DNA from: Phyto melanocephala
Taxonomy: Eukaryota; Arthropoda; Insecta; Diptera; Rhinophoridae
Assembly (NCBI GenBank): GCA_941918925.1
Contig: OW799233.1
Span: 47,577,341 to 47,641,340, forward strand
Length of the DNA stretch: 64,000 bases
Direction: 5' to 3'
Shown piece by piece: positions 1 to 13,100 of this stretch. The notes beneath the pieces were generated by a model. It had not been told where the DNA came from, made no database searches, and worked only from the letters and a program-made list of their open reading frames with translations. How positions within the stretch are numbered: position 1 is the first letter of the stretch; every line of letters begins with the position of its first letter. The translations under genes and the position numbers were made by a program.

Positions 1-173
1 ATTATTAATCTGAAGAAAATTGTTTTTCACAATAATTTTTAATAATTTTTCCTAAAAAAAAATACTATAAAAAATTTAAAGTTTCAATAAAATTGCCGAA
101 ACAAAAAATGGAGTAGAATAAAATGTTATATGATTGAAAAATATTTAACTACCTATACAATTTGTTCTTCCAG

Positions 174-3100
174 AATATCATCGACCTGCACGTACGCCTG
201 GCAGGGCGAAAACGGTCCACCCTTATTATGTAGTGCTCAGGCCGTAGCTCTACAATTTCTACGCTGTGTCTTACACCAACTGGCACCGAATGGCATATTT
301 TTACAAATCCTTAAAACTGAAGTTATAAGTATGTTAAAGCGTCCTCAATATCATTCCTGAAATTAATTTATAATCTCTAAAATTTTTAAATTCCAGTGAA
401 AGTAAGACGTAATACCTTTCGTAGCATTGCCAAGGCTTTACAAGATTTCCAAGAACTAAACGCTTCCAGTCCCATTTATATGGTGTGTGAGGCTTTGCAG
501 GCTAAAAAATCGCTACCCGTTGAAAATTTACCCATCATATTCCGCAACATGGCTGAGTATTTACAGTGTGTAGTGCCCGATGCTACAGTTCAGTCAGCCT
601 GGCCCCAAGCCATGACTAGTTTAGAAAATTTGCTGAGACAAGTCATAGTCATTTTGCCTACTTTATCCAATCATGAATATCTTATGGATTTAATTGTAGC
701 TACTTTACGTTTGAATTGTGTACCCAAAACACTATTAGATCCCTACTCAAAGATAATGGCCTATTGTGTCCAGCACATCAATCTAGACTATACAGTTCTG
801 TATGATATATGCATCTATTCGCGTTCTTTTTCGCGAGATCGTGATAAGCAGTTTTTGTGCCGTCAATTGATATTTGAATTTGTGCAAGCTTTGAAGTTTA
901 AAATAAATATTCCCGACAATAATCTACTAATGATTATAGGATTTGTGTTGTTGGACGCTGGTGGTATATTGCCACCGGGTACTTTACAGGACATACCAGA
1001 AGTACCACCTACAGTGTCTACCAATTCGGCAGATTGTTTAAGACAGTATATTAATGATGTTATTGACTTTTTGGCTGATTTTCATACTTTAAGTAAAATA
1101 AAGGTAAGTATTTTTAAGATTTTATTAAAGTTCCTTTCAACCGGCTTACAAGGCTATACAAAATGCAAATTGAAAAATTATAAATTTTTCATGTAAATTG
1201 TAATGCCTTTTCAAGTTAATTTGTATCATTTTTAGTTTAGCAGATATAAGGTTACCGATTTTACCCGTTTTTACGCCTCTTTATTTTTCTTACCATAAAT
1301 TTAAAAAAAAAAAATATTTTGAATTATAGAATTTCAAAAATTCACAAACTCAAAATGGCTTGGGGGAAGATACTTTAGGTGGTGTTTTGAAGGGTGCTGT
1401 ATCGCAATATTTAGCATTGGAAATGTCGCGCGGAAACTCCAGAGACAATAAGGCCGTGGCTAGATATTTACCATGGCTTTACAACGCTCCCTCATCACTG
1501 CAGCAAGGGTGAATAATATTATTTAAAAAATATTAGACAAATAAATTGATTTATGTTTTTTTTTAAAGGCCAAAAGAATTTACAGAATGTGTAGGTCATA
1601 TGCGTTTGCTTTCTTGGCTTTTATTGGGCTCGCTAACACATATGGCTCTACTGCAAAGACGTTCTACTATTCACGTAACGTCAAATTCACATGTCACTTC
1701 TAATCAACCTGTTAATGCCAACAATCCAGCTGCTAGCCATCAACATACAACTACTGCCGGCCATTCTAATTTTACCCAACCTGTGCCACAAGAAGCTTCC
1801 TGTCATATTGCCGATCATATACAAGTGATTTTTGCTGGTTTTGCCGAACAATCTAAGACCTCCGTCTTGCATATGTCTTCACTATTTCATGCCTTTACTT
1901 TGTGCCAACTATGGACTGTATATTTGGAGCAAATTGCTCACAACTCCAACAATCCAGAGGGTAATACAATGGGAATTCTATTCGAGTTTTGGGCTAAAGT
2001 TACACCGTGTATACTGCAATTAGTTTCACATTCAAAGCCTACCAAAGAAAGTAATGATTTTTCGCAAAGTTCTAATGCTAAGGTAAGAAATAATATTTAT
2101 TTCGTAAATTTTTCGTAAATTTGTAATTTTAATTAAATTCTTTAAGCTTTCGGAAATGGTAAACTTACATTTCTTAAGTTTATTAGAAGCATTAAAGGAA
2201 ACCAACTCGACTGTATTAAGTAAACTGTTGCCATTATGGAGTCCAGTTTTATCTTCACAAACGCAGGTAATGTTCTGTGCACTTACTTACAAAAGTGCAA
2301 AATGATTCATTCTAATTGACTCCCTAAATCCGAAAAATTTGTCATACATGCTGTGCTTTAAAATGATTGCAAATATTATAATCAACAAGCAACATCGATT
2401 GCTTTTCACCAAATATGCTTAAGTTCTACACACTTTTTAAAACGGAATGTAGTTGCTTAATATATTCATACAAACACATGATCCCCAATGACTCAATAAT
2501 GATAAAATCATTTTTGTTTTCACCTAAATTTACTCACTTCATCATCAATTGAACCCCTGCAAAATTATTTCTTTTTCATATTTTATTGATTTTTTGCTGG
2601 GAAATTTTTGTATGATTTTGCATATTTGAATATTTATAACTCAATCACGCAGAAAAAAAAACGTCTAAATAAAACTAAACGAAATTTGCATACAGATAGA
2701 TAGCAACGTAGATTACGTAGATTAATATAATAAGCGTAAATGTCTGTATGTTTGGATTTTTGTTACTCACAAAAACGGCTGAACGGAACTAAATTAAATT
2801 TGGCATACAGGTATTTAACAACCTAGATTAACACAAAGGCAATCTCTCATCCCGATAACTTGGCAGACTAAGTTGTGTGCACATGCTAATTTAGAATTTA
2901 GAAGTCAGAAAATCTAATTCACTTTTCACATCTTCTATAATTTGTTGCTGGGATTTCAAATAATCCAGCAAAAAAACAGACAAAGAAGTGATTTTGCACA
3001 TCTCTTGTGATCATCATCACATTACTTATGGCAAATTAATTTGCATTTTAGGAATCATTTCGAATGAACCCCTTTTGCTCTATTGATTTAAAAGTCATAT

Positions 3101-3487
3101 AAATGTAATTTACTTTGCACTTATTCTAAATTATTTTGCTGGGATGTATTACATATCTCGGTTTTTTTCATTAGTAATTTTTTTTTAATACGCAACATAT
3201 TATATCAGAACGCTTAAAATTTTTTTTTTTTCTTTTTATTTCATTTTACCCCTTCCGTTTTGAGTTGTTACATTTTTACAAAATTTAAAGTTTATTTTTT
3301 TACTGCAATTTAGCTCTCCGATACTCTGCATGTACGTTTGCAAAATGTTCGGGATTATGCACCAGATTACGAAGAACAGCAAACACACCATGCCGAGACT
3401 TTGCTAAAATGGTTGCAACGTTTACAATTTAAAATGGGGCAGATCGAATTGCAGTCATCGACAGCTACTCAATTCTATTCAATTTAA
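174..3487 (+). CDS. unc79: UNC79 homologue, 3' exons (partial)
   Basis: C-terminal part of UNC79, the large subunit that works with UNC80 to support and localise the NALCN/narrow abdomen sodium leak channel in neurons. Six exons join in frame at GT/AG sites: 174-328, 397-1103, 1330-1508, 1569-2082, 2147-2266 and 3314-3487; the stop is TAA at 3485-3487. The 5' exons lie before the window. Conserved stretches seen are LIVATLRLN, YSRSFSRDRDK, ALKFKINIPDNNLL, LGGVLKGAVSQYLALE, RGNSRDNKAVARYLPWL and RLLSWLLLGSLTH, which match my memory of the animal UNC79 C-terminus. Introns are 60-226 bp except the last (2267-3313), which holds MITE sequence. No frameshift was seen. AATAAA signals lie at 3694-3703. 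The family call is from memory of the protein, not a search. Confidence 0.85.
2290..3145. repeat. MITE cluster with CCAGCAAAAAA ends in last unc79 intron
   Basis: The last unc79 intron carries at least two pieces of one miniature transposon family. One ends TTTTTTGCTGGGA near 2600 and is inverted relative to the copy at 13190-13591. The other runs from about 2965 (CCAGCAAAAAAAC) to 3143 (TTTTGCTGGGA). Shared internal phrases are GACAAAGAAGTG, TTTGCAGGGGTTCAA and ACTTTGCACT. The limits of the first piece are approximate. Nothing coding was found. Confidence 0.65.
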
Positions 3488-3746
3488 GGAAATAGTGCCA
3501 TATATTCAAAATTAAAAAAATATGTATGTAGTTAATATTTAGTTATACAATCTATTTAGACAGCCAAAAATATGAAAACAACGATCACATTTTAGTTTAA
3601 AAAAATATGAATCCCAACATTTCGCATATATGTATGTAAACCAAATCATTTTTGTAGTTAAATGTTAAAGCGTTAATTGTGTTGTTAAAAGTAAATAAAT
3701 AAACCAACTAACTACAGATATATTATATAAATGGTACCTAGTAGTT

Positions 3747-5058
3747 TTACTCGTAAACATTGTAGTTAACACCACCACACTTCTCTTCATCTAGAGGATC
3801 GTGAAATTCGTCATCTTCACAAAATTTTTGGTTACCTTCAATGTTATTAATTGTTGGTTTTGAGTTGCGATATTCTGTAAAGGAAGCTTTCATTTTAAGT
3901 TCTTGGTTAGGCGGCAATTGAATTTTATGATCCTCTAAACGCTTAAGTTTGGCAGTTAAACGTTCGCAAGCTTGCTTTTCTTGAAGTTCCTGAAAAAAAA
4001 ATAAGAAAAATTAAAATACATATGTATTAAAGTTGTTTTATAAATTTAAAAAAAAAAAACCTTAAGTTTTATCAAATATTGTGACTGAATTTCCACAGAA
4101 TCTATTAGATTAAGCAGTAAAGTTCCATTGTGCTGTATGGGAGGTGGTGTCGCAGCTGTTATCTCCCAATGTACGCCTTGCTTGCGAACTCTTTCTTTTT
4201 CCGGGTCATGAACATTAGAAATAGTGGTGCGATAGGGTTTAAACTTTTCTCTATCTGGTGGTTGCACCTGACTTTCAGTCTTATCTATTAAATAGTAAAC
4301 ATGCGGTTCCAAGGTATGCGAACAAGCACTACTATTCTCTGACATGGAATTTAAACTAGAATTAAGTGTTTGTAATATTGGTTTAATGCTCTCTAATTTT
4401 TCCTTAACATCTATTGCCACAATTTCAGAATCTAGGGCTTCCGTAGCTTTTGTACTATCTATCGGAAATCCAGAAGCAGGGGAATCATTTATAAATGTTT
4501 CTATTTCTTTGAGGTCCTCCTCTGTTATTAGTTTAACTTCAGGTGGTACTATATTAATTTTTCTTTCGTGCATTTGCCTTTGAGCTATAATTTTCAAAGG
4601 ATCCATTTCTGATTCATCATCACTATCTAAAACATCTTTGAAAGGATCCATATTTTCTTTCAAGTTATTTAAATTTCCATTCCACTCCAATTCATTTAAA
4701 GCCCTCGCCCCTTGTGGGGCTATATTAAGGTTGGAAAACATTTTAGCCGCCTCATCCACATTAAAACGTCGTTCCAGTTCTTTTAGCACCTTATCATAAA
4801 ATTCCTGAACACGTTTCCCCTTGTCTGGTAATTTTTGCAACTTCGATCTGTAATATCAATAGACGGTTTTAGAACTTGCTTATTAACGGTATTCCTTTAA
4901 ACTTACTTATTTTGTAATAGTTTCTCCTCCCGTTCCTTGATTTCCAACAATTCAACGTGGTTTAATTTGGTAAGATCTTTAGTGTAAGATTCTTTTTTAG
5001 CTAAAGGCATGCCACCTCCTGGTATTTTATTTAACTTTGGTCTCGGTATGCAAGACAT
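3747..5058 (-). CDS. Gdown1: Gdown1 / POLR2M, RNA polymerase II-associated protein
   Basis: Homologue of Gdown1 (POLR2M/GRINL1A), a Pol II-associated protein that in other animals blocks TFIIF binding and makes the polymerase Mediator-responsive. Three coding exons on the minus strand, 5058-4907, 4847-4061 and 3989-3747, give 393 residues with in-frame GT/AG joins; the donor at the end of exon 2 (AAG|GTTTTT) is weak. The diagnostic part is N-terminal: a leucine/glutamate helix (ELLEIKEREEKLLQN) followed by KLPDKGKRV, as in the human protein. The rest is acidic and of low complexity, ending in an acidic tail. The start chosen is the first ATG (MSCIPRPKLN) before the conserved helix. It is convergent with unc79, with 259 bp between the stops. 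No TTTATT polyadenylation signal is obvious on this strand. Confidence 0.8.
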
Positions 5059-7102
5059 TTTACCTTTCAACAATCTTGTTATATTTATAATTAAGAAAAA
5101 TAATTAATTTACAAAGAATGAATTTTCAAAAACATAAAAACCAATAAACAAATTATATTCATAAACATAAAATAATTACACAGTATTTTTACAAAACAAG
5201 TTTATAATTCAACACACTAGCTTTCTGTAGTTTCCTAAAAGGTTATAATAATATTAACAATCTCCTTGTAAACAAACTTTTCTGTAAACAAAATACTTCT
5301 GCGAGGGTATACTTATACCGGTAGTGGTGGAACCCAGAACTGTGCCCAGAATATGTCAAACACCATATATATATAAAAACAGAATTCAGTGCAAGGTATT
5401 GTCAAACTACTACTATTAATCTACCACCTTATTTGAATACACTATAACTTCTGCCTCTTCTTGAAAAACATTCTGTGTGAAGTATAATTTCCCAATATTT
5501 TATAACTTGGTAGTACATTATAGAAGAGTGTACCACACTCTTGTTTTATAAAAACCTAAGTGCGATTTTTAACACAAACAGAAAGTTACATTTTTTTAAT
5601 TTTCAACCAAGATATTTGGATTTTCAATTTATACTAACAAATAACAATTATTTTTAACTTACATTATTGGTTAAAACTAATTGTTATAATATTCATGAAA
5701 CAAACCATAATTTGATTTGGATGCCAACTAAATTCATATATTTATAACTGAATGAGTTGTAACCAAACTCATATATATAACTAGAGGAGTCCTAATTGTA
5801 CTTGTATCATTGTTCAGATATCTCCGAATTCCTGTATAAACGTTTCATAACTGGAAGAGAACCATAAAATTCGTTTTTATTTATTGTTCAAATGTTTACA
5901 GACAAAGGTATAAGTCGACTGACGGATCCGGATATAACGTGGTATTTCCTGGCATGTTAAATTAAGAATTAAGAAAAAAACATGGCATATTGTTGTCTGA
6001 TCATGCGTTTCATTCTAATTCAAAAATATTATAAATTTAATTTTTTGCAATTGCTTATTAATACATTTTTCAAAACTAAGCCAATTATAAGGGAAATTTT
6101 GTTGAAAGTTAACTAAATTCAAAAATAGCAATATTTATATATAATTATAACGTATTTGTTTTTATTAACAGAGAAGAATTTCAAAAATATCTTGGGTTAA
6201 AATTATTTTAAAAATTCTTTTCTCCTAGCGTTTGTGAAATCGCACCTTTTGTAATGATAAAATCGCTCGTCTTACGACACTGTGCACAGTGTTGTATTCG
6301 CCCATATAAATATTGTTTTTTCCATGTTTTTTCCGTATGTTGTATTAAATGACACTTTGTGCTTTTAAAAATGTTCAGAAAATTACTTTCGAGTGAAAAA
6401 AACACGAGTAGAGCAGCAGTACAAGCCACAAGACAATTGCGAAAGAAACGACGAAAAATCATGTAAATTGCGCATTTATGCCCCAACAGAGAAAAGAAAA
6501 TAAATTTTATAAATAATTGAGGCTAAAGGTGTTTAAGCGAATTCACAATAAACTTTTTGGAGCCGCTTACAAGGTGTTAAAACCAAAATAAATCGTCCTA
6601 TTGTCAAGGGAAAACAAGGTGGTGTGAGGTAGGTTTTTATTAATATATAAAAGGCGCTAATCTCTAACTATGGGACACAAACTGTACAATAAGAATAACG
6701 AATTTGTGTGTAGACAATTTTATTATGATTTCTAAAAATTTATATGGAATGACCGAGAGTGTGTTAAAACGATGATGCAACTGAAAATAAAATAAGAAAT
6801 AAATGCCAATCAAGAAAACGAAAAATAGGAAAAAAAATCAATTTAAGTGTGTTGTGTGTGAGTGCGTGAGTGTAAATAATAAAAAATACAATATTAGAAA
6901 AAAAGAGTTAAAATATGGCCAACTAAAAATCCAAGTGTAGAGAAATTTATATGCATTAAAAAAATAATTGGACTAATGAAAAAAATTGAAAATTTCTTAT
7001 TTGCAGATTAACCAAAAAGTTATCTAAAGAGTGGCGTTAATACATTTGATTTCATATAGTGCTTATACTACAACAGCAACTATTATTGAAGAATAAAGCC
7101 AT
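5059..7102. promoter_or_regulatory. Divergent intergenic region between Gdown1 and NFRKB
   Basis: Two kilobases separating the two divergent starts. They should hold both promoters and the 5' UTR of NFRKB. No TATA box or initiator can be assigned with confidence. A perfect 14-bp palindrome, CACTGTGCACAGTG, lies at 6278-6291 in the least AT-rich part (6230-6480). ORFs here are short and lack family resemblance. A possible 5' UTR splice acceptor (TTATTTGCAG) ends near 7006. Confidence 0.4.
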
Positions 7103-10100
7103 ATGTCAGATTCAGAATATAGTGAACCCTTGGATGTAAATGGCCAAGATGAGAATGATGACAATAATATGCATATGCAGCTGCTGCAGCAGCAGCAACC
7201 ACATTTAACCTATGGCTCTAGTTCTAGTTCTGGTGAATCTAGTATCTCAACAACCTCCTCTGATGAATCAGATGAAAACGAATCTGAAGATGCTTTGGAA
7301 TTAACAAAGATAAACAATCAAGTTTTGAAGTTACCTCGGGGCCTGTGTGAAAATGTCGCAATATTTCACGAGTTTTTCTCTTTGGAAACTTGGCAGGAAC
7401 TGCCTATACCAGTGCAAAACCATTTACATAAATTTTTGCCTCGTTTCAATCAAACGCTACCACCTCAAATGGCCGCCGTGGAGCAGACTCGAACGATTTC
7501 CATGCTATTTGAAAACAATTTAAAGCGCTTTGGTGAATCCCCATTGAAAGTCCTCCAGCAGCAACTAGAAGTCGGAAACTGTAGGCCAGATATAATTAAA
7601 CTTCGTGAAAATATAAAGAAATCACGACGCCGTGAACAAAGATTTCAACATTGTGAGCGTTTGTCGCAAATAGCCAAAACGTTGTTTTTATCTCGCCAAA
7701 GGCTTTTAGATATTGCCTATAAATCCTCACCTGATACGATAATAAAACAACCGGAAATTTCTCATAACATACAGAAACCAAAAACCCCCCATCTATTCAA
7801 TGACAACAAACTTTCTGCTATAAGGGCTCGCAAGCGGTTCTATAGTGAAATCTCACAAATAGCACAAAAATTGGGATTTAAAGAGGATCTAGTTTTAAGT
7901 GCCGATGAAGAAGATGATAATGCTTTAGAAGCTCAAGAAATAAAAACATTGCAAACAGAACTGGGTAGTTTGGGAAAAGAAAGTGAAAATCCCAAGTCTT
8001 CTAACTCATTGGCAGATCGTTGTATTTACAGTACAATATTTAAAAAATACCATAATGTTGATAACGAAGATGCATTCCGTTTGCAGCAGAAAACCCAACA
8101 ATTAAAGTTAACTAATCGTAACTTTAAGGAGTATTTGAGAGAACATAAGCGCAGAAAAATAACAGAACCGGTAAGACTATAAAAGTTTTTCTGTAATATT
8201 TTTTTAACTTTTTTTCCAACTTGTGCTTTTTAAATTTGCATAAAAACGTATATAAAAAGAAATCTTAAATTAATATATATATTTTTTAATTTTAGACTCT
8301 CCCCGAATTTGAAACATGCGATATTCGTTTAAGAGATGTTTATGCTCGTGCTCAAATGGGTGGCAATTTTAAGCGTACGTTTGCTATAGGTAAGACTCCC
8401 GGACGTAAACCTAAGTTAACACTTACAGCAACAATACCTGTTTCAACGATATTGCCGTCATCAGCTACAAATGCTAGAAATAGCTATACATCAAATACAA
8501 CTACCACTAACATAACTGCCACAAAAAAATCAACAGCTACACAGCCCCTAATTCTTAAAACACTTCGCCCACCGTTGTCGCTACCACCTCCACTGCAATC
8601 AGCAATAAAACTTAGTGAACCACCAGCATTAGTGCCCATACAGCCGACTCCCAAAAAAGCAGAACCGTATCAAATTGTGGTACCGGCTTCAAAATTACCA
8701 CAAAAAGAATACCATCAACAGATGCAGCATCAATTGCATGTGCAACAACATTCCTTGGCTAAATTAAATAAAAGCATTAATTCTAATGACTCTTTAAATA
8801 TTACCCAATTAATGTCAGTAGGAAATCATACGGATAATTTAAACTTGTGTATTGATGATTCTTCGCTATTGACTGGAGATCATGACGCATTTAGTATGCT
8901 GGATAATGAAGTGGAATTACAGCAAGAAGAGGTCGAAACCTTTGGGAGCACCTGTGAGGAAACTATACCGGCATTTGTTATAGGCAATGATGTGGTTATG
9001 ACATCTAATGAAAGCAATAATGATAATAAATCATCTCTGTTTAATGCAACAGTCCCCCATCAATCACAGCAACAAATGGAGAAGCCGGTGCCAAAATTAG
9101 AGCCCATTTCACGTGCAGCTTTAATTAATACAAAAACATCCACCTCCATAACCGCATCTACCGCTTCCAATGTCAGCGAATTGATACAAGAGACTCATGC
9201 CTGTTATTTCTCACTAATACGAGACTTTTTCTGTTCCACTCCCAACCATCGCATGCGTTACGAAGATTTGCGTAAAAAAATTGATGTTTGGCTACGAAAT
9301 CCAATAACAGCTTTAAATGAGTGGTATTCATTGGCTGAAAATTGGTCACATCTTTTAAAATCGGCCATTAATTTTTTGGTTGGTGAATTTCCTAATATGC
9401 CAGATGAATATGTGCCCTATATAGAACATAAGGTACAGTTAAATATCTACCAGTGGATAGGTGCTGGTCGAGATTCCGATAATCGCCTCACGGATTTATG
9501 TATTCTTTGGATGGAAAAACGCCACCAACCACATAATAATAACACCGCCACCTTAACTCGTCTAATACAGACTGAACTTAAATTAAATGTACAAGCGAGA
9601 AGTACAGTGGAAAATGAAGACTCCCACGATGCTGGTAGTGATCATAGCGGTGGATTAACGCCACCACCTCCACTGCCTAGGTGTCCCACAAACTGGACTG
9701 TAAGAGCAGCGACATCTGAAGAAATAAAAGAGTTTCAAAGACAGGAAAGAAATAGATTTGAACAACCTCACAAGGCTTACACTTATCGTATGCACGGATA
9801 TGAAAGTGTGGTGGGACCAGTTAAAGGCATCTACACTCCTCTATTAGCGCTTAGTAAGGCACGAGGCCATAGTATGATGGTGGGAGATCGTCCTAACTTT
9901 GTTACAATTCTCACATTGGTAAGAGATGCCACTGCCCGTTTGCCCAATGGGGAAGGTACAAGGGCAGAAATTTCAGAACTTCTAAAATGTTCCCAGTACA
10001 TTAATCGTGATGCCTCAGAAAATGTTCTTCAAACCATCGTAAGCGGTGCTTTGGATCGCATGCACACCGAACATGATCCCTGTGTGCGTTACGATCCAAA

Positions 10101-13100
10101 ACGCAAAATATGGATTTATCTACACCGTAATCGCAGCGAAAATGAATTTGAGCGCATACATCAGCAAAACCAAACTATAGGCAAAGCTAAAAAACTTCCA
10201 CAAAGAAAACCCAAATCTTTAATTAACACCACTGAGGCAAGTAACGACAAAATTCCCTATACAGCCGACAGTGACAACTTCTGTTTACTAACGAGCGCTG
10301 AAACAAGCAATGGATCTTCTGCAAATGTCACTGCTTCGCTTTTAACAATGCCTGCTTTGGTTCCTTCCAATCCCATCGTTGTTGCCAACAACAACAAAAT
10401 CTCAGTGCAAAGGCAGCAACAAGTTTTGCAACGGCAGCAAACGCAAATAATAAACCCAAATAAATCTCTGCCTGTTCCTCCTTTAAAATACAATATACCA
10501 CCACCACAAACTAGCAGTCCTCAGCAGCAACAACAAAAATCTTTGTTAAAAACTACCGTACGAACAGAAACAAAAACGGCCCCCATCAACAATACTAGTA
10601 ATATAATCAAACAACACAGTTTTAAAATGCAACAAAGTAAGAGTGGTCTTACTCAAAATACCACCCCCATTATTGTAGCTACGCCACATGGTCTGCAAAC
10701 AGTGCACGTGTCAAATGCCACTACAGTTATGCCCGCACAAAGTAGCAGTCAACAACAACAGCAACATACCGCCAATTTAGCCGGCAAAAAAGTTGCTCTC
10801 AATAAACCGATCATTATAAATCAAATAACAACAACATCTCCCGTTCCAAACTCACCGACCTCTGCTAACAGCTCAATATGTAATCAAAAACTTAAATCTC
10901 ACCAACAACAACTCATACAAAAAACCCAACTTGTACAAAATCGCATAACACTACAGACAAGTCAACACCAGCTCTTAACACAACAACAGCAACAATCAAA
11001 TCTTATTATACCTGTATCAATGGCCAACAATATGACCCTTAGTCATTCAACAACATCTAATGTTACAGACGTCAGCAATACCACTAAACAATCAAATATC
11101 TCTGGCAACAGCCAATCTCCAGTAACTCCTCTAAGCAATAAACAAAGTATCATACGTTTGGTTCCTGCCTCAAATGTTAAAACTCTAATAAGCTCCCAAT
11201 CCAATACCACACAAATTGTCAGTAGGCAAAGAGTTATAAAGGCCGGAACAGAACGACCCAATATTCCTCAGCAACAGCAGAAGCCCCAAACTACTGGTCT
11301 ACAGTTGCTTTCGAGTAATAGTAATATTTTGACTGTTAGTGGCTGTGCGACCACGTCCAGTCAAGCTGGCTCTATTGTTAAAATGTCTCCACAACAATTT
11401 GCTTCGCTGCAGCAGAAGCAAGCTCATCAACAGCAACAACATATCATTGTTAAACAAGCTGCAGTCACTAAAGCGCAAGCAGCTATAGCAGGATCGAATA
11501 GACCTCAGAGGCTTATTGTGGGTAAGTTGCAAGGGCAAAAGTCTTAAAAAATAAAAATTATTGAAATTTGTTTAACTCTTATAAATTATTTTATTTTGAG
11601 AAAAACGAGATTTTTATTAAGTCATTAACTTAAAAAGTTCATAAAAAGAAAATTCAAATATTATTTTTTTTCGGTTATGAAAGGTTTTATCACATGTCTC
11701 TTAACTTAAATCTACTTAACTATTTTTAATTTATTTTGCACTTGGGCCAATATAGTTTTATTTATTACATACTAGCCAAGCCCGGCGAGCGTTGCTGCGC
11801 CCCTTAATGAATAAAAATGCATTCTGAATTTTAATTGAATATGTATTAAAAATAAAATTTTATTGATTTTTATTGTATTGCAAGTGGGAAACAATATTTT
11901 TGGTTTTTCCATTTGCTGTAAAAATGAACAAATTTTTTGGTGTCCCCACTCTGGAGCATGCGACGTACAGCTGGCCATGTGAAAAGCATGGATTTTCCAA
12001 ATTCAATTCTGCAACACGCAGAGATTGTCCTTGTGCTTTGTTGATGGTAATAGTAAAGGCAAGGCGAACTGGAAACTGTAGTCGCTTGAAGTTAAAAGGA
12101 AAATCGGTGGGAACCATTGGAATGCGTGGAAATAGCTGAAAATAATAACTTATTTTTAATGGGCGTGGCACTGCTCACTTTTCTAATCACGAAACTGTAT
12201 AGTCATGATAGCTCAATATGTGTGCAAAGTTTCAGAAAAATCGGTCGAGTGCAAGAAGCTAAAAATTATAACTTTTTGATGGGCGTGGCACTGCCCACTT
12301 TTCTAATTACGAAACTGTATAGTCATGATAGCTCAATATGTGTGCAAAGTTTCAGAAAAATCGGTCCAGTGCAAGTACCTCAAAATTATAATTTTTTTTA
12401 TTTTTTTACCATCCATAAACACTCCCTGGTATGTGTACAACAACTTGCCAAAGTTTGAGGCCGATCGGTTTTACGGTTCCGGAGTCTATAGCTAACACAA
12501 ATACTCACACAGACAGAGTTTTACTTTTACAGTGTAGGAAAAAATAAAAAATCGCATAAAATTTTTTTTATATCCTTAAGCTTGTATTTATCTTTAAGTA
12601 AATAAAAAAAGATATATACATAAACTTAAAGGTACCTCCATTGTCTATTAAACATTTGAAAGAAATAAGTTAACTATGGTTTGTTCTTGAAAGAGTTTTA
12701 TATTTTTAATATATGCCTGAAAAAATAATAGAAACGTTTTATATTTTTCGGAAAAAAAGGTTTTTGTTAAATTTTACCATCAAATCCTAATACTATTTTA
12801 ATATTTAGTTGAGGCTCCTTTCATTACAAGATTAGCACAAATATCAGGAGAAATGGAATACCAAGCTTCCTGAATTTTACTCCACATTTGTTGCTTATTT
12901 TTATATTTTAAACATTCCAATCTTACTCTTAAGGACTCCCCATAGATGTTCAATGGGATTTAGGTCAGGTGATTGTGATGTCCATTGCATTACGGGGACT
13001 TGATTTTCCTGAAAACAAGGTTTTACACTTCTTGCAGAGTGTTTGGGATCATTGTCCTGCATAAACTCCCACTTCAATGGCATTTCCTTCTGAGCAAATG

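Noticed and set aside
6208..6486. 92-residue minus-strand ORF upstream of NFRKB
   Set aside because: No conserved motif, irregular composition, and it lies in the probable promoter; taken as chance.
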